NCBI GenBank assembly: GCA_023229545.1
Contig: JALNZB010000011.1
Coordinates: forward strand, 1 to 64,000
DNA from: Sulfuritalea sp.
GTDB lineage: Bacteria; Pseudomonadota; Gammaproteobacteria; Burkholderiales; Rhodocyclaceae
Length of the DNA stretch: 64,000 nucleotides
Reading direction: 5' to 3'
Under the pieces are notes generated by a model. The model made no database searches and was not told where the DNA came from. It worked only from the letters and a program-made list of their open reading frames with translations. The translations under genes and the position numbers were made by a program. Shown in pieces: positions 13,830 to 23,430 of the stretch (positions are counted from its first letter, which is position 1; every line of letters begins with the position of its first letter).

Positions 13830-15464
13830 ATGTTTCGACTTTCCGACATCAAGATATGGATACGGCTGACGTCGTCAATTTGGGTGGTGCTTGTCGTCGC
13901 CTGGGCCAGCATGATTTTCTGGGAAAGTCGCGCCAACTGGCATGCCGCCGTCGATCAGGCGGAGGATTTCTCGCTGAGCATGCATGATTCGACGATGGCC
14001 GGCCTTACCGCGCTGATGATCGTCGATACGATGGACAAAAAGCACGTGCTGCTCGACCAGATCAAGCAGCTCAAGGTTATCCGCGAGCTGCGGGTAGTGC
14101 CCAACGAGCTTGCCCTGCTCGGCGCCGAAAGCTCGAAGATGGCCGGCAAGCCGCGCAACGACCTGAAGCCCAACGAGCTCGAAACGCGGGTCATGAAAAG
14201 TGAAAAGGACCTGGTCGAAGTTCGCGAGGATGCGGACGGCCCCTATCTGCTGGCCATACGGCCGATGAAGAACTTCAAGTCCTACCTCGGCAAGAATTGT
14301 CTCGAATGCCACGATGCGCCCGAAAACGCCACGCTCGGCGTCGTCAGCATGAAGATTTCGCTGACCAAGATCGACAAGGCCGTGTCGAGCCAGCGCCTCC
14401 AGTCCTTGGCGCTCGCGCTGGCCGCCAGCCTGCTGCTGCTGGCCTTCATCTGGTATTTCATCCGTGGCGCGGTGACCGAACCGATCGAGCGGATGGTGAG
14501 CGGTTTGCGCTCCATCGTGTCCGGCGAGGGCGACCTCACGCAACGCCTCGAAGTGCGCGGCAATGACGAGATCGGCGTCGCTTCGGCGGTATTCAACGAG
14601 ATGATGGTCAAGTTTTCCGCACTGGTGCGACAGGTGAGCGGTTCGGCGGTCCAGGTTTCCGCTGCCGCCCGGCAGTTGGTATCAAGCGCGGACAACGTCG
14701 CGAGTTCATCGCGCAGCCAGAACGACACCGCTACTTCCGCCGCCAGCGCGGTCGAGCAAATGGCCGCCAGCATCGCCTCGGTGGCCCAAAGCGCCGAGGA
14801 AGTGCGCGAGCGCTCGCACGAGAGTCTGCGCCGTTCCGAGGAAGGCAATGCCAGTCTGGGGCGCCTCAGCGAGGGCGTCAGCATGGTCGAGTCAACGGTG
14901 CGCGGCATCGCCGATTCGGTCGGCCAGTTTGTTTCGAGTACCGAGGCCATCACCCACATCACCCGTCAGGTGAAGGAAATCGCCGATCAGACCAACCTGC
15001 TGGCGCTCAATGCCGCCATCGAGGCGGCGCGCGCCGGCGAACAGGGGCGGGGTTTTGCAGTGGTCGCCGACGAGGTGCGCAAGCTGGCGGAAAAGTCGGC
15101 TTCGTCAGCCAGCGAGATCGATGCGATTACCCGCACCCTTGCCCACCAATCCGAGACGGTAACGCACTCCATCGACGTTGCCATGGTCCATATCGCCACC
15201 AGCAATGAGTCGGTAACGACCGTGAAAGGCGTACTGGCAGCGGCGAGCGACTCGGTGGGCGAGGTCGGCAAGGGCCTGGACAGCATTGCCAATGCCGCCA
15301 GCGAGCAACAGCAGGCGAGCGCCGAGGTCGCCGCCGGCATCGAAAAAATCGCGGCCATGGCGCAGGACAACAGCGACGCCGCCGGCCAAACCGCCACCGC
15401 CGCACGCAGCCTGGAAGCGCTGGCCGAAGAGCAACAGAACACGGTGGGCCGCTTCAAGATTTGA
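13830..15464 (+). CDS. Methyl-accepting chemotaxis protein with c-type haem sensor
   Basis: This 544-residue receptor has a first membrane helix at ~12-32, a periplasmic domain of ~155 residues, a second helix at ~190-211, HAMP (~212-265) and a full cytoplasmic signalling hairpin containing QTNLLALNAAIEAARAGEQG. The periplasmic domain ends in CLECH (residues 157-161), a c-type haem attachment motif, within a DUF3365/Tll0287-like region. This points to sensing of redox state or a diatomic gas. TAAGGAGG lies at optimal distance before the ATG at 13830. It is monocistronic, with a strong hairpin after it. The ligand is inferred. Confidence 0.92.
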   Translation: MFRLSDIKIWIRLTSSIWVVLVVAWASMIFWESRANWHAAVDQAEDFSLSMHDSTMAGLTALMIVDTMDKKHVLLDQIKQLKVIRELRVVPNELALLGAESSKMAGKPRNDLKPNELETRVMKSEKDLVEVREDADGPYLLAIRPMKNFKSYLGKNCLECHDAPENATLGVVSMKISLTKIDKAVSSQRLQSLALALAASLLLLAFIWYFIRGAVTEPIERMVSGLRSIVSGEGDLTQRLEVRGNDEIGVASAVFNEMMVKFSALVRQVSGSAVQVSAAARQLVSSADNVASSSRSQNDTATSAASAVEQMAASIASVAQSAEEVRERSHESLRRSEEGNASLGRLSEGVSMVESTVRGIADSVGQFVSSTEAITHITRQVKEIADQTNLLALNAAIEAARAGEQGRGFAVVADEVRKLAEKSASSASEIDAITRTLAHQSETVTHSIDVAMVHIATSNESVTTVKGVLAAASDSVGEVGKGLDSIANAASEQQQASAEVAAGIEKIAAMAQDNSDAAGQTATAARSLEALAEEQQNTVGRFKI

Positions 15465-15495
15465 TCGCCCGACCGGTTCGGTTGATGTAATCCGG

Positions 15496-15521
15496 CCACG
15501 GCTCCCTGTTCGGAGCCGTGG
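15496..15521 (+). terminator. Hairpin after the chemoreceptor gene
   Basis: A perfect ten-base stem CCACGGCTCC / GGAGCCGTGG with a six-base loop begins 31 bp after the stop at 15464. The tail has few Ts (TTGCGA), so termination may be partial. Confidence 0.6.
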
Positions 15522-15591
15522 TTGCGAGGGCGCCTCCTCTGCCGTGCGCCCATGTCCGGGGTGAACCAGAACAACCCCATTCACGGAGAGC

Positions 15592-15840
15592 ATGAAGATG
15601 AAGACAATTGGCCACCGCAAAGAACGTCCAATTAGCCTTTTGGCTTCGGGCGCCCTCTTGGCTGAAGGAGCGCGATTCAACGACGAAATTCATCGGTTAC
15701 CCACAGGGAATATGACCTTTATCCCGAAGGGGGTGTATCGGTTCATGACCCATGCGGAAGCCAATCAGCACCAACTTGATTGCCTGATAAATGGAATGGC
15801 ACAAGTTGCTCGGGAGCGTGCAAATGCCAGAGTTTTGTAG
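15592..15840 (+). CDS. Small protein paired with a nucleotidyltransferase remnant
   Basis: This 82-residue protein has ATG at 15592 and GGAG five bases upstream. The C-terminal half (FIPKGVYRF-x-THAEAN-x-HQ) resembles short proteins that commonly precede nucleotidyltransferase-fold genes in toxin-antitoxin-like pairs; I know this pattern but cannot name the family. The partner downstream is broken, so this may be an orphan of a decayed module. It sits between the chemoreceptor and the convergent symporter gene. Confidence 0.55.
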   Translation: MKMKTIGHRKERPISLLASGALLAEGARFNDEIHRLPTGNMTFIPKGVYRFMTHAEANQHQLDCLINGMAQVARERANARVL

Positions 15841-15858
15841 GCACGCAACCCTGGATGA

Positions 15859-16083
15859 CCTGAAGGGATTGGTGCAATCCCTGGGGTAGCTGACGCTTGC
15901 GGGGAGACCTACGAAACACTGGAGCAGTTTGCCGTGACGGTTGACCTTGAAGGCATCCCGGTTCGCACCGTGAGTTTGGAAGGCTTGCTCCGTACCAAGC
16001 AAACCATGCGCGACAAGGATATTTCCGACAGGAATATTCTTGAACGAGCACTCGACACCTTTAGGCAACAGCCAACGGAGTAA
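15859..16083 (+). pseudogene. Fragment of a nucleotidyltransferase-fold protein
   Basis: An open frame with no start codon near its beginning encodes GETYETLEQFAVTVDLEGIP, then VRTVSLEGLLRTKQ and RDKDISDRNILE, ending at TAA 16081-16083. This matches the C-terminal portion of nucleotidyltransferase-fold proteins, in which a V-x-SLE-x-L-x3-K stretch is followed by KD-x2-D. The N-terminal catalytic part (GS-x-AD-like) is absent; the frame is blocked by a TGA at 15856. It is read as a 5'-deleted remnant. Confidence 0.6.
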
Positions 16084-16111
16084 CGACTTCGCTGTTGGTG
16101 AATATCCAAAT

Positions 16112-16146
16112 AAAAACCGGCCCGTGGTTGCCCAGGGACCGGTTCA
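16112..16146 (-). terminator. Rho-independent terminator of the symporter operon
   Basis: On the minus strand, AACCGGTCCC pairs with GGGCCGGTT (one bulged base) and is followed by TTTATTT. It lies about 50 bp after the symporter stop codon. Confidence 0.8.
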
Positions 16147-16194
16147 ATGGGGGCGGGATTATTTCCCTAGCCCCCCTCTTCCTCCATTAACTTC

Positions 16195-18309
16195 TTAGCG
16201 ACCGGCGGTGTCGATGTCGCCTTCCAGGTTCGGATAGCGGACATGGTCGACCAGTTCCTGAATCTCCTTGCTCGGCATCGGCGAAATCAGGCTGCCGATG
16301 ATGATGCCAAGGAAGCCGGCGGGAATGCCGAAGGTGCCGGCGGAGATCGGCTTGATGTCCCACCACAGCGGCGCATTGACGCCGAAGAACGGATAGGTCA
16401 TGTACATGTAGTAGCCGCAGACGCCCAGACCCAAGCTCATGCCCAGCACCGCACCCAGCCAGTTGGCCCGCTTCCAGAACACCCCGCACACCAGCGCCGG
16501 GAAGAAGCCCGAGGCTGCCAGCGAGAAGGCCGCACCGACCAGGAACAGGATGTCGCCCGGCTTCAGGCTGGTGACGTAGGCGGCAATCAGCGCCACCACC
16601 AGCAGCAGGCCCTTGGATACCGCCAGACGGCGCACCGTCGAGGCGTTCGGATCGATCATCTTGTAGTACAGGTCATGCGACATCGCGTTGGCGATGGTCA
16701 GCAACAGGCCGTCAGCGGTGGATAGCGCCGCTGCCAGACCGCCGGCTGCCACGAGGCCCGAGATGACGTAAGGCAGACCCGCAATTTCCGGGGTTGCCAA
16801 TACAATCAAGTCGCCGCCGATGACGATCTCCGCCAGTTGCACGAGGCCGTCGCCGTTGATGTCGGCGATGTTCATCAGCGTCTTGTCCACCACCGACCAG
16901 TTGCTGACCCAGGCAGGCAGGGCCGCGAAGCTGGAGCCCACCAGGTTGCTATACACCTCGTACTTGGCCAGGATACCCAAGGCCGGCGCCGTGAAGTAGA
17001 GCAGGAAGATGAAGAACAAGCCCCAGAACACCGAGACGCGCGCCTCATGCACCGAAGGCGTGGTGTAGTAGCGCATCAGGATGTGCGGCAGGGCGGCGGT
17101 ACCGATCATCAGGCAAGCGATCAGGGCGAGGAAGTTCTTCTTCGCAATACCGCGGTTCTTCTCGATCTCCTCCGGCGTCTTGCCGTTGGCGGCAAAGGCC
17201 TCCGCGTGATGCATGAGCGGTGCGGCGCGGGCGCCCAATTTCGATTCGGCGGTCCATGCCTTCTTTGCTGCCACGACATCGGCCGGGAAGGCCTTGAGCG
17301 CCTTCTCCGCTGCGTCGACCGCTTTCGCATCCGCCGCAGGCGTGGCGGCCTTGAGCGCCGCTAGCTTGTCGACCGCTTTCTGCTTTTCAGCTGCGAGAAA
17401 AGTTGCTCCACCGGTGTCCAGGCTCTTCAACTTGGCGGCGCCGGCAGCAGCACGTTCGCGGAATATGGCGCGCACCGACTCTTCCGCCGCCCCCTTGGGC
17501 GTGGTCTTGTCGTTGAACTCGTTTTCCAGCGCCGTGATCTTGGGCAGCGAATGCGTGTAGGCGACGACCTGCGGAACCGGGACGCCGGTTTGCTTCACCG
17601 CCAGCCACACCACCGGGATCATGTAGGCGAAGATCAGGATGATGTACTGCGCCACCTGGGTCCAGGTTACCGCCTTCATGCCGCCAAGGAAGGAACACAC
17701 CAGAATGCCGGCCAGACCGACGAAGACGCCGACCTGGAACTCGAGGCCGGTGAAGCGCGAGGTGATGATGCCGACACCGTAGATCTGCGCGATCACGTAG
17801 GTGAAGGAGCAGGTGACGGCCGCCAGTACGCCGATGAAACGCGGCAGGTGGCCGCCGAAACGCGCACCGAGGAAGTCCGGAATGGTGAACTGACCGAACT
17901 TGCGCAGGTAGGGCGCCAGCAGAATCGCCACCAGACAGTAGCCGCCGGTCCAGCCCAGCACGAAAGCCAGTCCGTCATAGCCGGTCAGGTACAGGGTGCC
18001 GGCCATACCGATGAAGCTGGCGGCCGACATCCAGTCGGCGCCGGTCGCCATGCCGTTGAACAGGGCGGGCACGCGTCGACCGGCAACATAGTATTCGCCG
18101 ACGTCCGCCGTCTTCGACATGAAGCCGATGCCGGCATACAGCATGATGGTGGCGAACAGGAAAATGTAGCCGAGGATCTTGTTCGGCACGCCCATCTGTT
18201 CGAGAATGCCGACCATGATGACAAAGAGGATGAAGCCGCCGGTGTAGAAGGTGTAGTACTTCTTCAGGTTCTTGAAGAACTGCCCTTGGGTGATTTGTTG
18301 TTCGGCCAT
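16195..18309 (-). CDS. Sodium:solute symporter, acetate-type (VC_2705-like)
   Basis: This 704-residue inner-membrane transporter belongs to the sodium:solute symporter family, near ActP: VGEYYVAGRRVPALFNGMAT, GADWMSAASFIG-x-AG and FTIPDFLGARFGG are characteristic. About 13 hydrophobic helices are visible. A soluble Ala/Lys-rich insertion of ~130 residues (roughly 255-385) interrupts the helices, which makes the protein longer than typical 550-residue ActP. The probable substrate is acetate or another short monocarboxylate, by family. It follows the small DUF4212 gene with a one-base gap, the usual pairing for this subfamily, and a two-component system lies upstream on the same strand. Confidence 0.9.
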   Translation of the reverse strand: MAEQQITQGQFFKNLKKYYTFYTGGFILFVIMVGILEQMGVPNKILGYIFLFATIMLYAGIGFMSKTADVGEYYVAGRRVPALFNGMATGADWMSAASFIGMAGTLYLTGYDGLAFVLGWTGGYCLVAILLAPYLRKFGQFTIPDFLGARFGGHLPRFIGVLAAVTCSFTYVIAQIYGVGIITSRFTGLEFQVGVFVGLAGILVCSFLGGMKAVTWTQVAQYIILIFAYMIPVVWLAVKQTGVPVPQVVAYTHSLPKITALENEFNDKTTPKGAAEESVRAIFRERAAAGAAKLKSLDTGGATFLAAEKQKAVDKLAALKAATPAADAKAVDAAEKALKAFPADVVAAKKAWTAESKLGARAAPLMHHAEAFAANGKTPEEIEKNRGIAKKNFLALIACLMIGTAALPHILMRYYTTPSVHEARVSVFWGLFFIFLLYFTAPALGILAKYEVYSNLVGSSFAALPAWVSNWSVVDKTLMNIADINGDGLVQLAEIVIGGDLIVLATPEIAGLPYVISGLVAAGGLAAALSTADGLLLTIANAMSHDLYYKMIDPNASTVRRLAVSKGLLLVVALIAAYVTSLKPGDILFLVGAAFSLAASGFFPALVCGVFWKRANWLGAVLGMSLGLGVCGYYMYMTYPFFGVNAPLWWDIKPISAGTFGIPAGFLGIIIGSLISPMPSKEIQELVDHVRYPNLEGDIDTAGR

Positions 18310-18310
18310 G

Positions 18311-18574
18311 TCAGTCGAGCTCCCCTTCGTGGACGCCGTATTCCTTGTCCAGATTGTTCATATAGTGGGCGTAATACCAGATGATCGCGACATAGATGAT
18401 CAACGAACCTTGCGCCGACATGTAGAAGCCCAAAGGGCCGAGAAAAGTGAACTCGTTGAGTTCGCGGGCAAACCAGCCCATGACGAACGTGGACACGAAC
18501 CAGAGGACAAGCAACACGCTGCTTATCTTCAGGTTGATGTTCCAGTACTGCTTATGCTTCTCAGTGAGTTGCAT
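18311..18574 (-). CDS. DUF4212 small subunit of the symporter
   Basis: The 87-residue protein has two membrane helices (about 18-40 and 52-75) and ends in an acidic tail. The motif NLKISSVLLVLWF and the N-terminal HKQYW are typical of DUF4212, always found beside VC_2705-type symporters. The ATG at 18574 is set by a strong GGAGGAG upstream; the frame also extends further upstream without support. It is the first gene of the pair and presumably assembles with the transporter. Confidence 0.88.
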   Translation of the reverse strand: MQLTEKHKQYWNINLKISSVLLVLWFVSTFVMGWFARELNEFTFLGPLGFYMSAQGSLIIYVAIIWYYAHYMNNLDKEYGVHEGELD

Positions 18575-18764
18575 CTGGCACTCCTCCTTATTGGCTATGC
18601 GGCAAACCGGAACAGTTCGCCGTTTCCGAGACGCGCCCTGGGATTCCCCTGTGTCGCGCGCCAAACGTATCCCCGGAGCAGTACTAATGGCATAGACCAG
18701 CGCCAATTGCCCCAAGATGGCGCATTGTTAACCATCAATCCTGACGGGAAGCTTACAGGCCTGT

Positions 18765-20285
18765 TTACAGGCCGACGGGGAAACTTCCGGAAACCGGCCC
18801 GGTCTGGTCCGACGGACTGTCCTCGGATCGCCAGTGGCGCGGAAAACTGACGCGGAACAGGCTGCCACGGCCTCCGCTGCCCGTCAGCAGATCGATTTTT
18901 GCCTGATGCAGTTCGGCGATTTCGGCGGCGATGGCCAGTCCCAGTCCGCTGCCGTCGGCATCGGTGCCGAGCACGCGATAGAAGCGCTCGAAGATGCTGG
19001 AATGTTCTTCGACCGGAATGCCGATACCGTCGTCTTCCACCTCGATCAGCGCCAGGAGTCCGGCACGGGCGCGCACCGTGACGTGGCCTCCCGCCGCCGT
19101 GTACTTGATCGCGTTATCCACCAGATTGTTGAGCAACTCGCGCAACAGCAGCGGCACGCCGTTGATCCACAGCGGGCGGCCGCTGTTCTCGAAGCCGAGA
19201 TCGATTTGCTTCGCCAGCGCGCGCACCACCCATTCTTCGGAGACGCTGCGGACCAGCGCATTCAAGTCGAGCGGCACCACGCTGTGCAGCTTTTCGTGGC
19301 AGGCTTCGGCGCGGGCCAGCATCAGCAACTGGTTGATCATGTGCGCGGCGCGGTCGGTGCTTTCGGCGATCAGTTGCAGGGCATGGCGCGTCCGCGCCGG
19401 ATCGGATTCCGAAAGCGCAATTTCGGTCTGGGTCTTGAGTCCGGTCAGCGGTGTGCGCATCTGGTGCGCGGCCTGGGCAATGAAACGCTGCTGCGCCTGA
19501 AGATTCTCTTCGAGCCGTCCCATCATTTCGTTGAAAGCGACCACCAGCGGACGCACCTCTTCCGGCACCCGTTGGATCGGGATCGGCGACAGATCGGTGG
19601 GGCGACGGCGACGAATGCGGTCGCGCAACTGGTGCAGGGGCGCAATGCCGCGCGTCAGACCCAGATAGACCAGAATCACCGCCAGCGGAATGATGGCGAA
19701 TTGCGGCAGCAGTACGCCGGAAATTATGCTGCCGGACAGCGCCGTGCGCTTGTGCAGGGTTTCGGCGACCTGCACGACGACCGGCGGCAAACCGCTTTTT
19801 ACGGGAATGAAGGCATAGGCGACGCGCACGCTATCGGCTTCGATGCGGTCGTCGCGGAACAGCACCTTGCCGGCTTCCAGCTTGACCGGCAGCGCCGGCC
19901 AGGGAATTTCCGTGTCGCCGTGAATGAGCTTGCGATTGGGGCCGATCACCTGATAGTAGAGCGTGTCGATATCGTCGGCGCGCAGGAAAGTGCGCGCCGA
20001 CGCCGGCAGATTGACCGTGACCCTGTCGCCGTCGATCCTGACCAGACGGATGATGGCGCCAATATTGTCGGCCAGAGCCTGATCGTAGGGCTGGTTGGCG
20101 ATATAGGCGGCGACGTGATTGGTGGCGGCAATCGAAATCGGCCACAGCAGGAGCAGCGGCGCCAGCATCCAGTCGAGAATTTCGCCGAACAGCGAATTCG
20201 GGTACTCGTAGCTTACGAAGGGATTTCTGCCTTGTCTGCCCGCCGCAGCGGGTACGGCGGATTTGCCTGCGTCAGGCGTCGCCAT
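18765..20285 (-). CDS. Sensor histidine kinase (QseC/TctE-like)
   Basis: This 506-residue kinase has an N-terminal helix at ~36-56, a periplasmic sensor of the 2CSK_N type (~57-180), a second helix at ~183-210, HAMP-like linker, phospho-acceptor H274 in AHQMRTPL, and an ATPase domain with NLVDNAIKYT, DDGIGIP and DGSGLGLAIA. The ATG at 20285 overlaps the end of the response-regulator gene by 14 bases, so the two are translationally coupled. The kinase senses something in the periplasm. Its position upstream of the symporter suggests a carboxylate signal, as TctDE does for tricarboxylates; that is inference. Confidence 0.9.
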   Translation of the reverse strand: MATPDAGKSAVPAAAGRQGRNPFVSYEYPNSLFGEILDWMLAPLLLLWPISIAATNHVAAYIANQPYDQALADNIGAIIRLVRIDGDRVTVNLPASARTFLRADDIDTLYYQVIGPNRKLIHGDTEIPWPALPVKLEAGKVLFRDDRIEADSVRVAYAFIPVKSGLPPVVVQVAETLHKRTALSGSIISGVLLPQFAIIPLAVILVYLGLTRGIAPLHQLRDRIRRRRPTDLSPIPIQRVPEEVRPLVVAFNEMMGRLEENLQAQQRFIAQAAHQMRTPLTGLKTQTEIALSESDPARTRHALQLIAESTDRAAHMINQLLMLARAEACHEKLHSVVPLDLNALVRSVSEEWVVRALAKQIDLGFENSGRPLWINGVPLLLRELLNNLVDNAIKYTAAGGHVTVRARAGLLALIEVEDDGIGIPVEEHSSIFERFYRVLGTDADGSGLGLAIAAEIAELHQAKIDLLTGSGGRGSLFRVSFPRHWRSEDSPSDQTGPVSGSFPVGL

Positions 20286-20967
20286 CGGTCGATTCCGCCG
20301 CTTCGGCGGGTTTCTCCAGGCAATAACCGAGGCCGCGCACCGTGAGGATGCGGGCGCCGCCGGGTTCGAGTTTCTTGCGCAGGCGATGGATATAGACCTC
20401 GATGGCGTTGCTGCTGACTTCCTCGCCCCAACTGCACAACTGGTCGACCAGTTGTTCCTTCGCCACCAGCCGGCCGGCGCGCAGCAGCAGGATTTCGAGC
20501 AGCGCCAGTTCGCGCGCCGACAGATCGACGATCTCGCCATTGAGACGGGCCAGGCGCTCGGATTGGTCGTAGGACAGGCTACCGACCTCGATCCGCGTCG
20601 GATTGCCGGTGCCGCGCCGGGTGAGTGCCCGCACTCGGGCAAACAGTTCCGGCAGCGCGAAAGGCTTGGTCAGGTAATCGTCGGCGCCGGCATCGAGACC
20701 GCGCACCCGGTCTTCGACGCCGTCCAGCGCGGTCAACACCAGCACCGGCAGGGTAAGCTTGCGCGCGCGCAGGCGCTTGAGCACGTCGATGCCCGACAGG
20801 CGCGGCAAACCCAGATCGAGGATCAGCAGATCGTACGGTTGGGAGAGCATGGCGGTGTCGGCATCGACACCGTTATTAACATGATCGACGGCGTACCCGG
20901 ACTTGCGCAAAGCGGCAATCAACCCCTGGGCAATGATGCGGTCGTCTTCGGCAAGCAATAATCTCAT
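20272..20967 (-). CDS. OmpR-family response regulator (QseB/TctD-like)
   Basis: This 232-residue regulator has a receiver domain with D51 as phosphorylation site (acid pocket E7, D8, D9; K101) and a C-terminal winged helix (SSNAIEVYIHRLRKKLEPGGA, RGLGYCLEK) of the OmpR/PhoB type. The ATG at 20967 begins MRLLLAEDD, the natural receiver start. It is followed by, and overlaps, the sensor kinase gene. Probable targets include the adjacent symporter pair. Confidence 0.92.
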   Translation of the reverse strand: MRLLLAEDDRIIAQGLIAALRKSGYAVDHVNNGVDADTAMLSQPYDLLILDLGLPRLSGIDVLKRLRARKLTLPVLVLTALDGVEDRVRGLDAGADDYLTKPFALPELFARVRALTRRGTGNPTRIEVGSLSYDQSERLARLNGEIVDLSARELALLEILLLRAGRLVAKEQLVDQLCSWGEEVSSNAIEVYIHRLRKKLEPGGARILTVRGLGYCLEKPAEAAESTDGDA

Positions 20968-21043
20968 GGCGGCGGCGTAGGGAGTCTCTGTGTGCGAATG
21001 AGGTGCGAATCGCAGGCAAATGATAGCCGATAGCCCGCCCCAC

Positions 21044-21066
21044 CGCCGTCCCGCCAGCGCCGACTC
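21044..21066. repeat. Copy of the dispersed GTCGGCGCTGGCG repeat
   Basis: On the minus strand this reads AGAGTCGGCGCTGGCGGGAC. Identical or near-identical cores occur at about 10211, 11351, 28989, 42954, 44764, 49149, 50498, 55452, 59091 and 61122. This intergenic copy lies between the response-regulator gene and the groEL terminator. Confidence 0.7.
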
Positions 21067-21086
21067 TCCAGACGCGAAATGCAAAA

Positions 21087-21114
21087 CCCCCGACCCTGTT
21101 TCCAGAGTCGGGGG
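21087..21114 (-). terminator. Rho-independent terminator after groEL
   Basis: On the minus strand, CCCCCGAC pairs with GTCGGGGG across a 12-base loop and is followed by TTTTGC. A second perfect hairpin, GGAGGAAACC / GGTTTCCTCC (21155-21177), lies between it and the groEL stop. Confidence 0.8.
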
Positions 21115-21207
21115 CTTCAAATACTGCGGAACCCAAAAGGAAGGAGGGTAACGGGAGGAAACCTGGGTTTCCTCCTGTTCCTATCCTATGTAATTGGCGA
21201 AGCCAAA

Positions 21208-22860
<1,653 letters not shown>

Positions 22861-22889
22861 TGTCTGTATCTCCTGTAATTCTGTAGTGA

Positions 22890-23180
22890 TTAGAGCTCAA
22901 CAACGCCCATGATGTCTTCTTCGCGCATAACCAGCAGTTCTTCGCCGTCGACCTTGACGGTCTGGCCGGAGTACTTGCCGAACAGCACGCGGTCGCCGAC
23001 CTTGAGCGCCATGGGACGAACCTTGCCGTCGTCCATGATCTTGCCGGTGCCGATGGCCTTGACTTCACCCTGATCGGGCTTCTCGGCGGCGTTGTCGGGA
23101 ATGACGATCCCGGAAGCGGTTTTCTTCTCTTCTTCGAGACGCTTGACGATAACGCGGTCATGCAAAGGACGAATTTTCAT
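22890..23180 (-). CDS. groES: Co-chaperonin GroES
   Basis: This 96-residue protein begins MKIRPLHDRVIVKR and has the mobile loop (KTASGIVIPDNAAEKP) that docks on GroEL. The ATG at 23180 is preceded by GAGGAG at good spacing. It is the first gene of the groESL operon; a sigma-70/sigma-32-type promoter and a CIRCE operator lie about 90-140 bp upstream. Confidence 0.98.
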   Translation of the reverse strand: MKIRPLHDRVIVKRLEEEKKTASGIVIPDNAAEKPDQGEVKAIGTGKIMDDGKVRPMALKVGDRVLFGKYSGQTVKVDGEELLVMREEDIMGVVEL

Positions 23181-23266
23181 GGGGTTGATCTCCTCGTAAA
23201 CTGGGTTGGAACAGGAAAAAGCGCTGCGGCCGAGCCGCAGATCTAAGTCGGGCGAAGGCAAAAACA

Positions 23267-23293
23267 TTAGCACTCATCGCCAGCGAGTGCTAA
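23267..23293. promoter_or_regulatory. CIRCE operator of groESL
   Basis: TTAGCACTC (23267-23275), a nine-base spacer and GAGTGCTAA (23285-23293) form the exact CIRCE inverted repeat bound by the HrcA repressor. It begins at the -10 box, so HrcA binding would block transcription of groES-groEL until heat shock. Confidence 0.96.
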
Positions 23294-23321
23294 TAATAGG
23301 GCCTAAAGCCCCATTCTTCAA
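23293..23321 (-). promoter_or_regulatory. groESL promoter
   Basis: On the minus strand, TTGAAG (23316-23321) and TATTAT (23293-23298) are 17 bases apart, a good sigma-70 promoter. The same stretch reads CTTGAA followed by CCCTATTAT, close to a sigma-32 heat-shock promoter, so both sigma factors may use it. Confidence 0.8.
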
Positions 23322-23430
23322 GAGGGCGGCAGAAAGAAATCGCGCTCATTATCGGTGGAAGGGCTGATAGAAATCCATAATGGTACAGATAGGTTTCCCT
23401 CGCGTTTGTCCGATTCGATAAGATGCGGCC

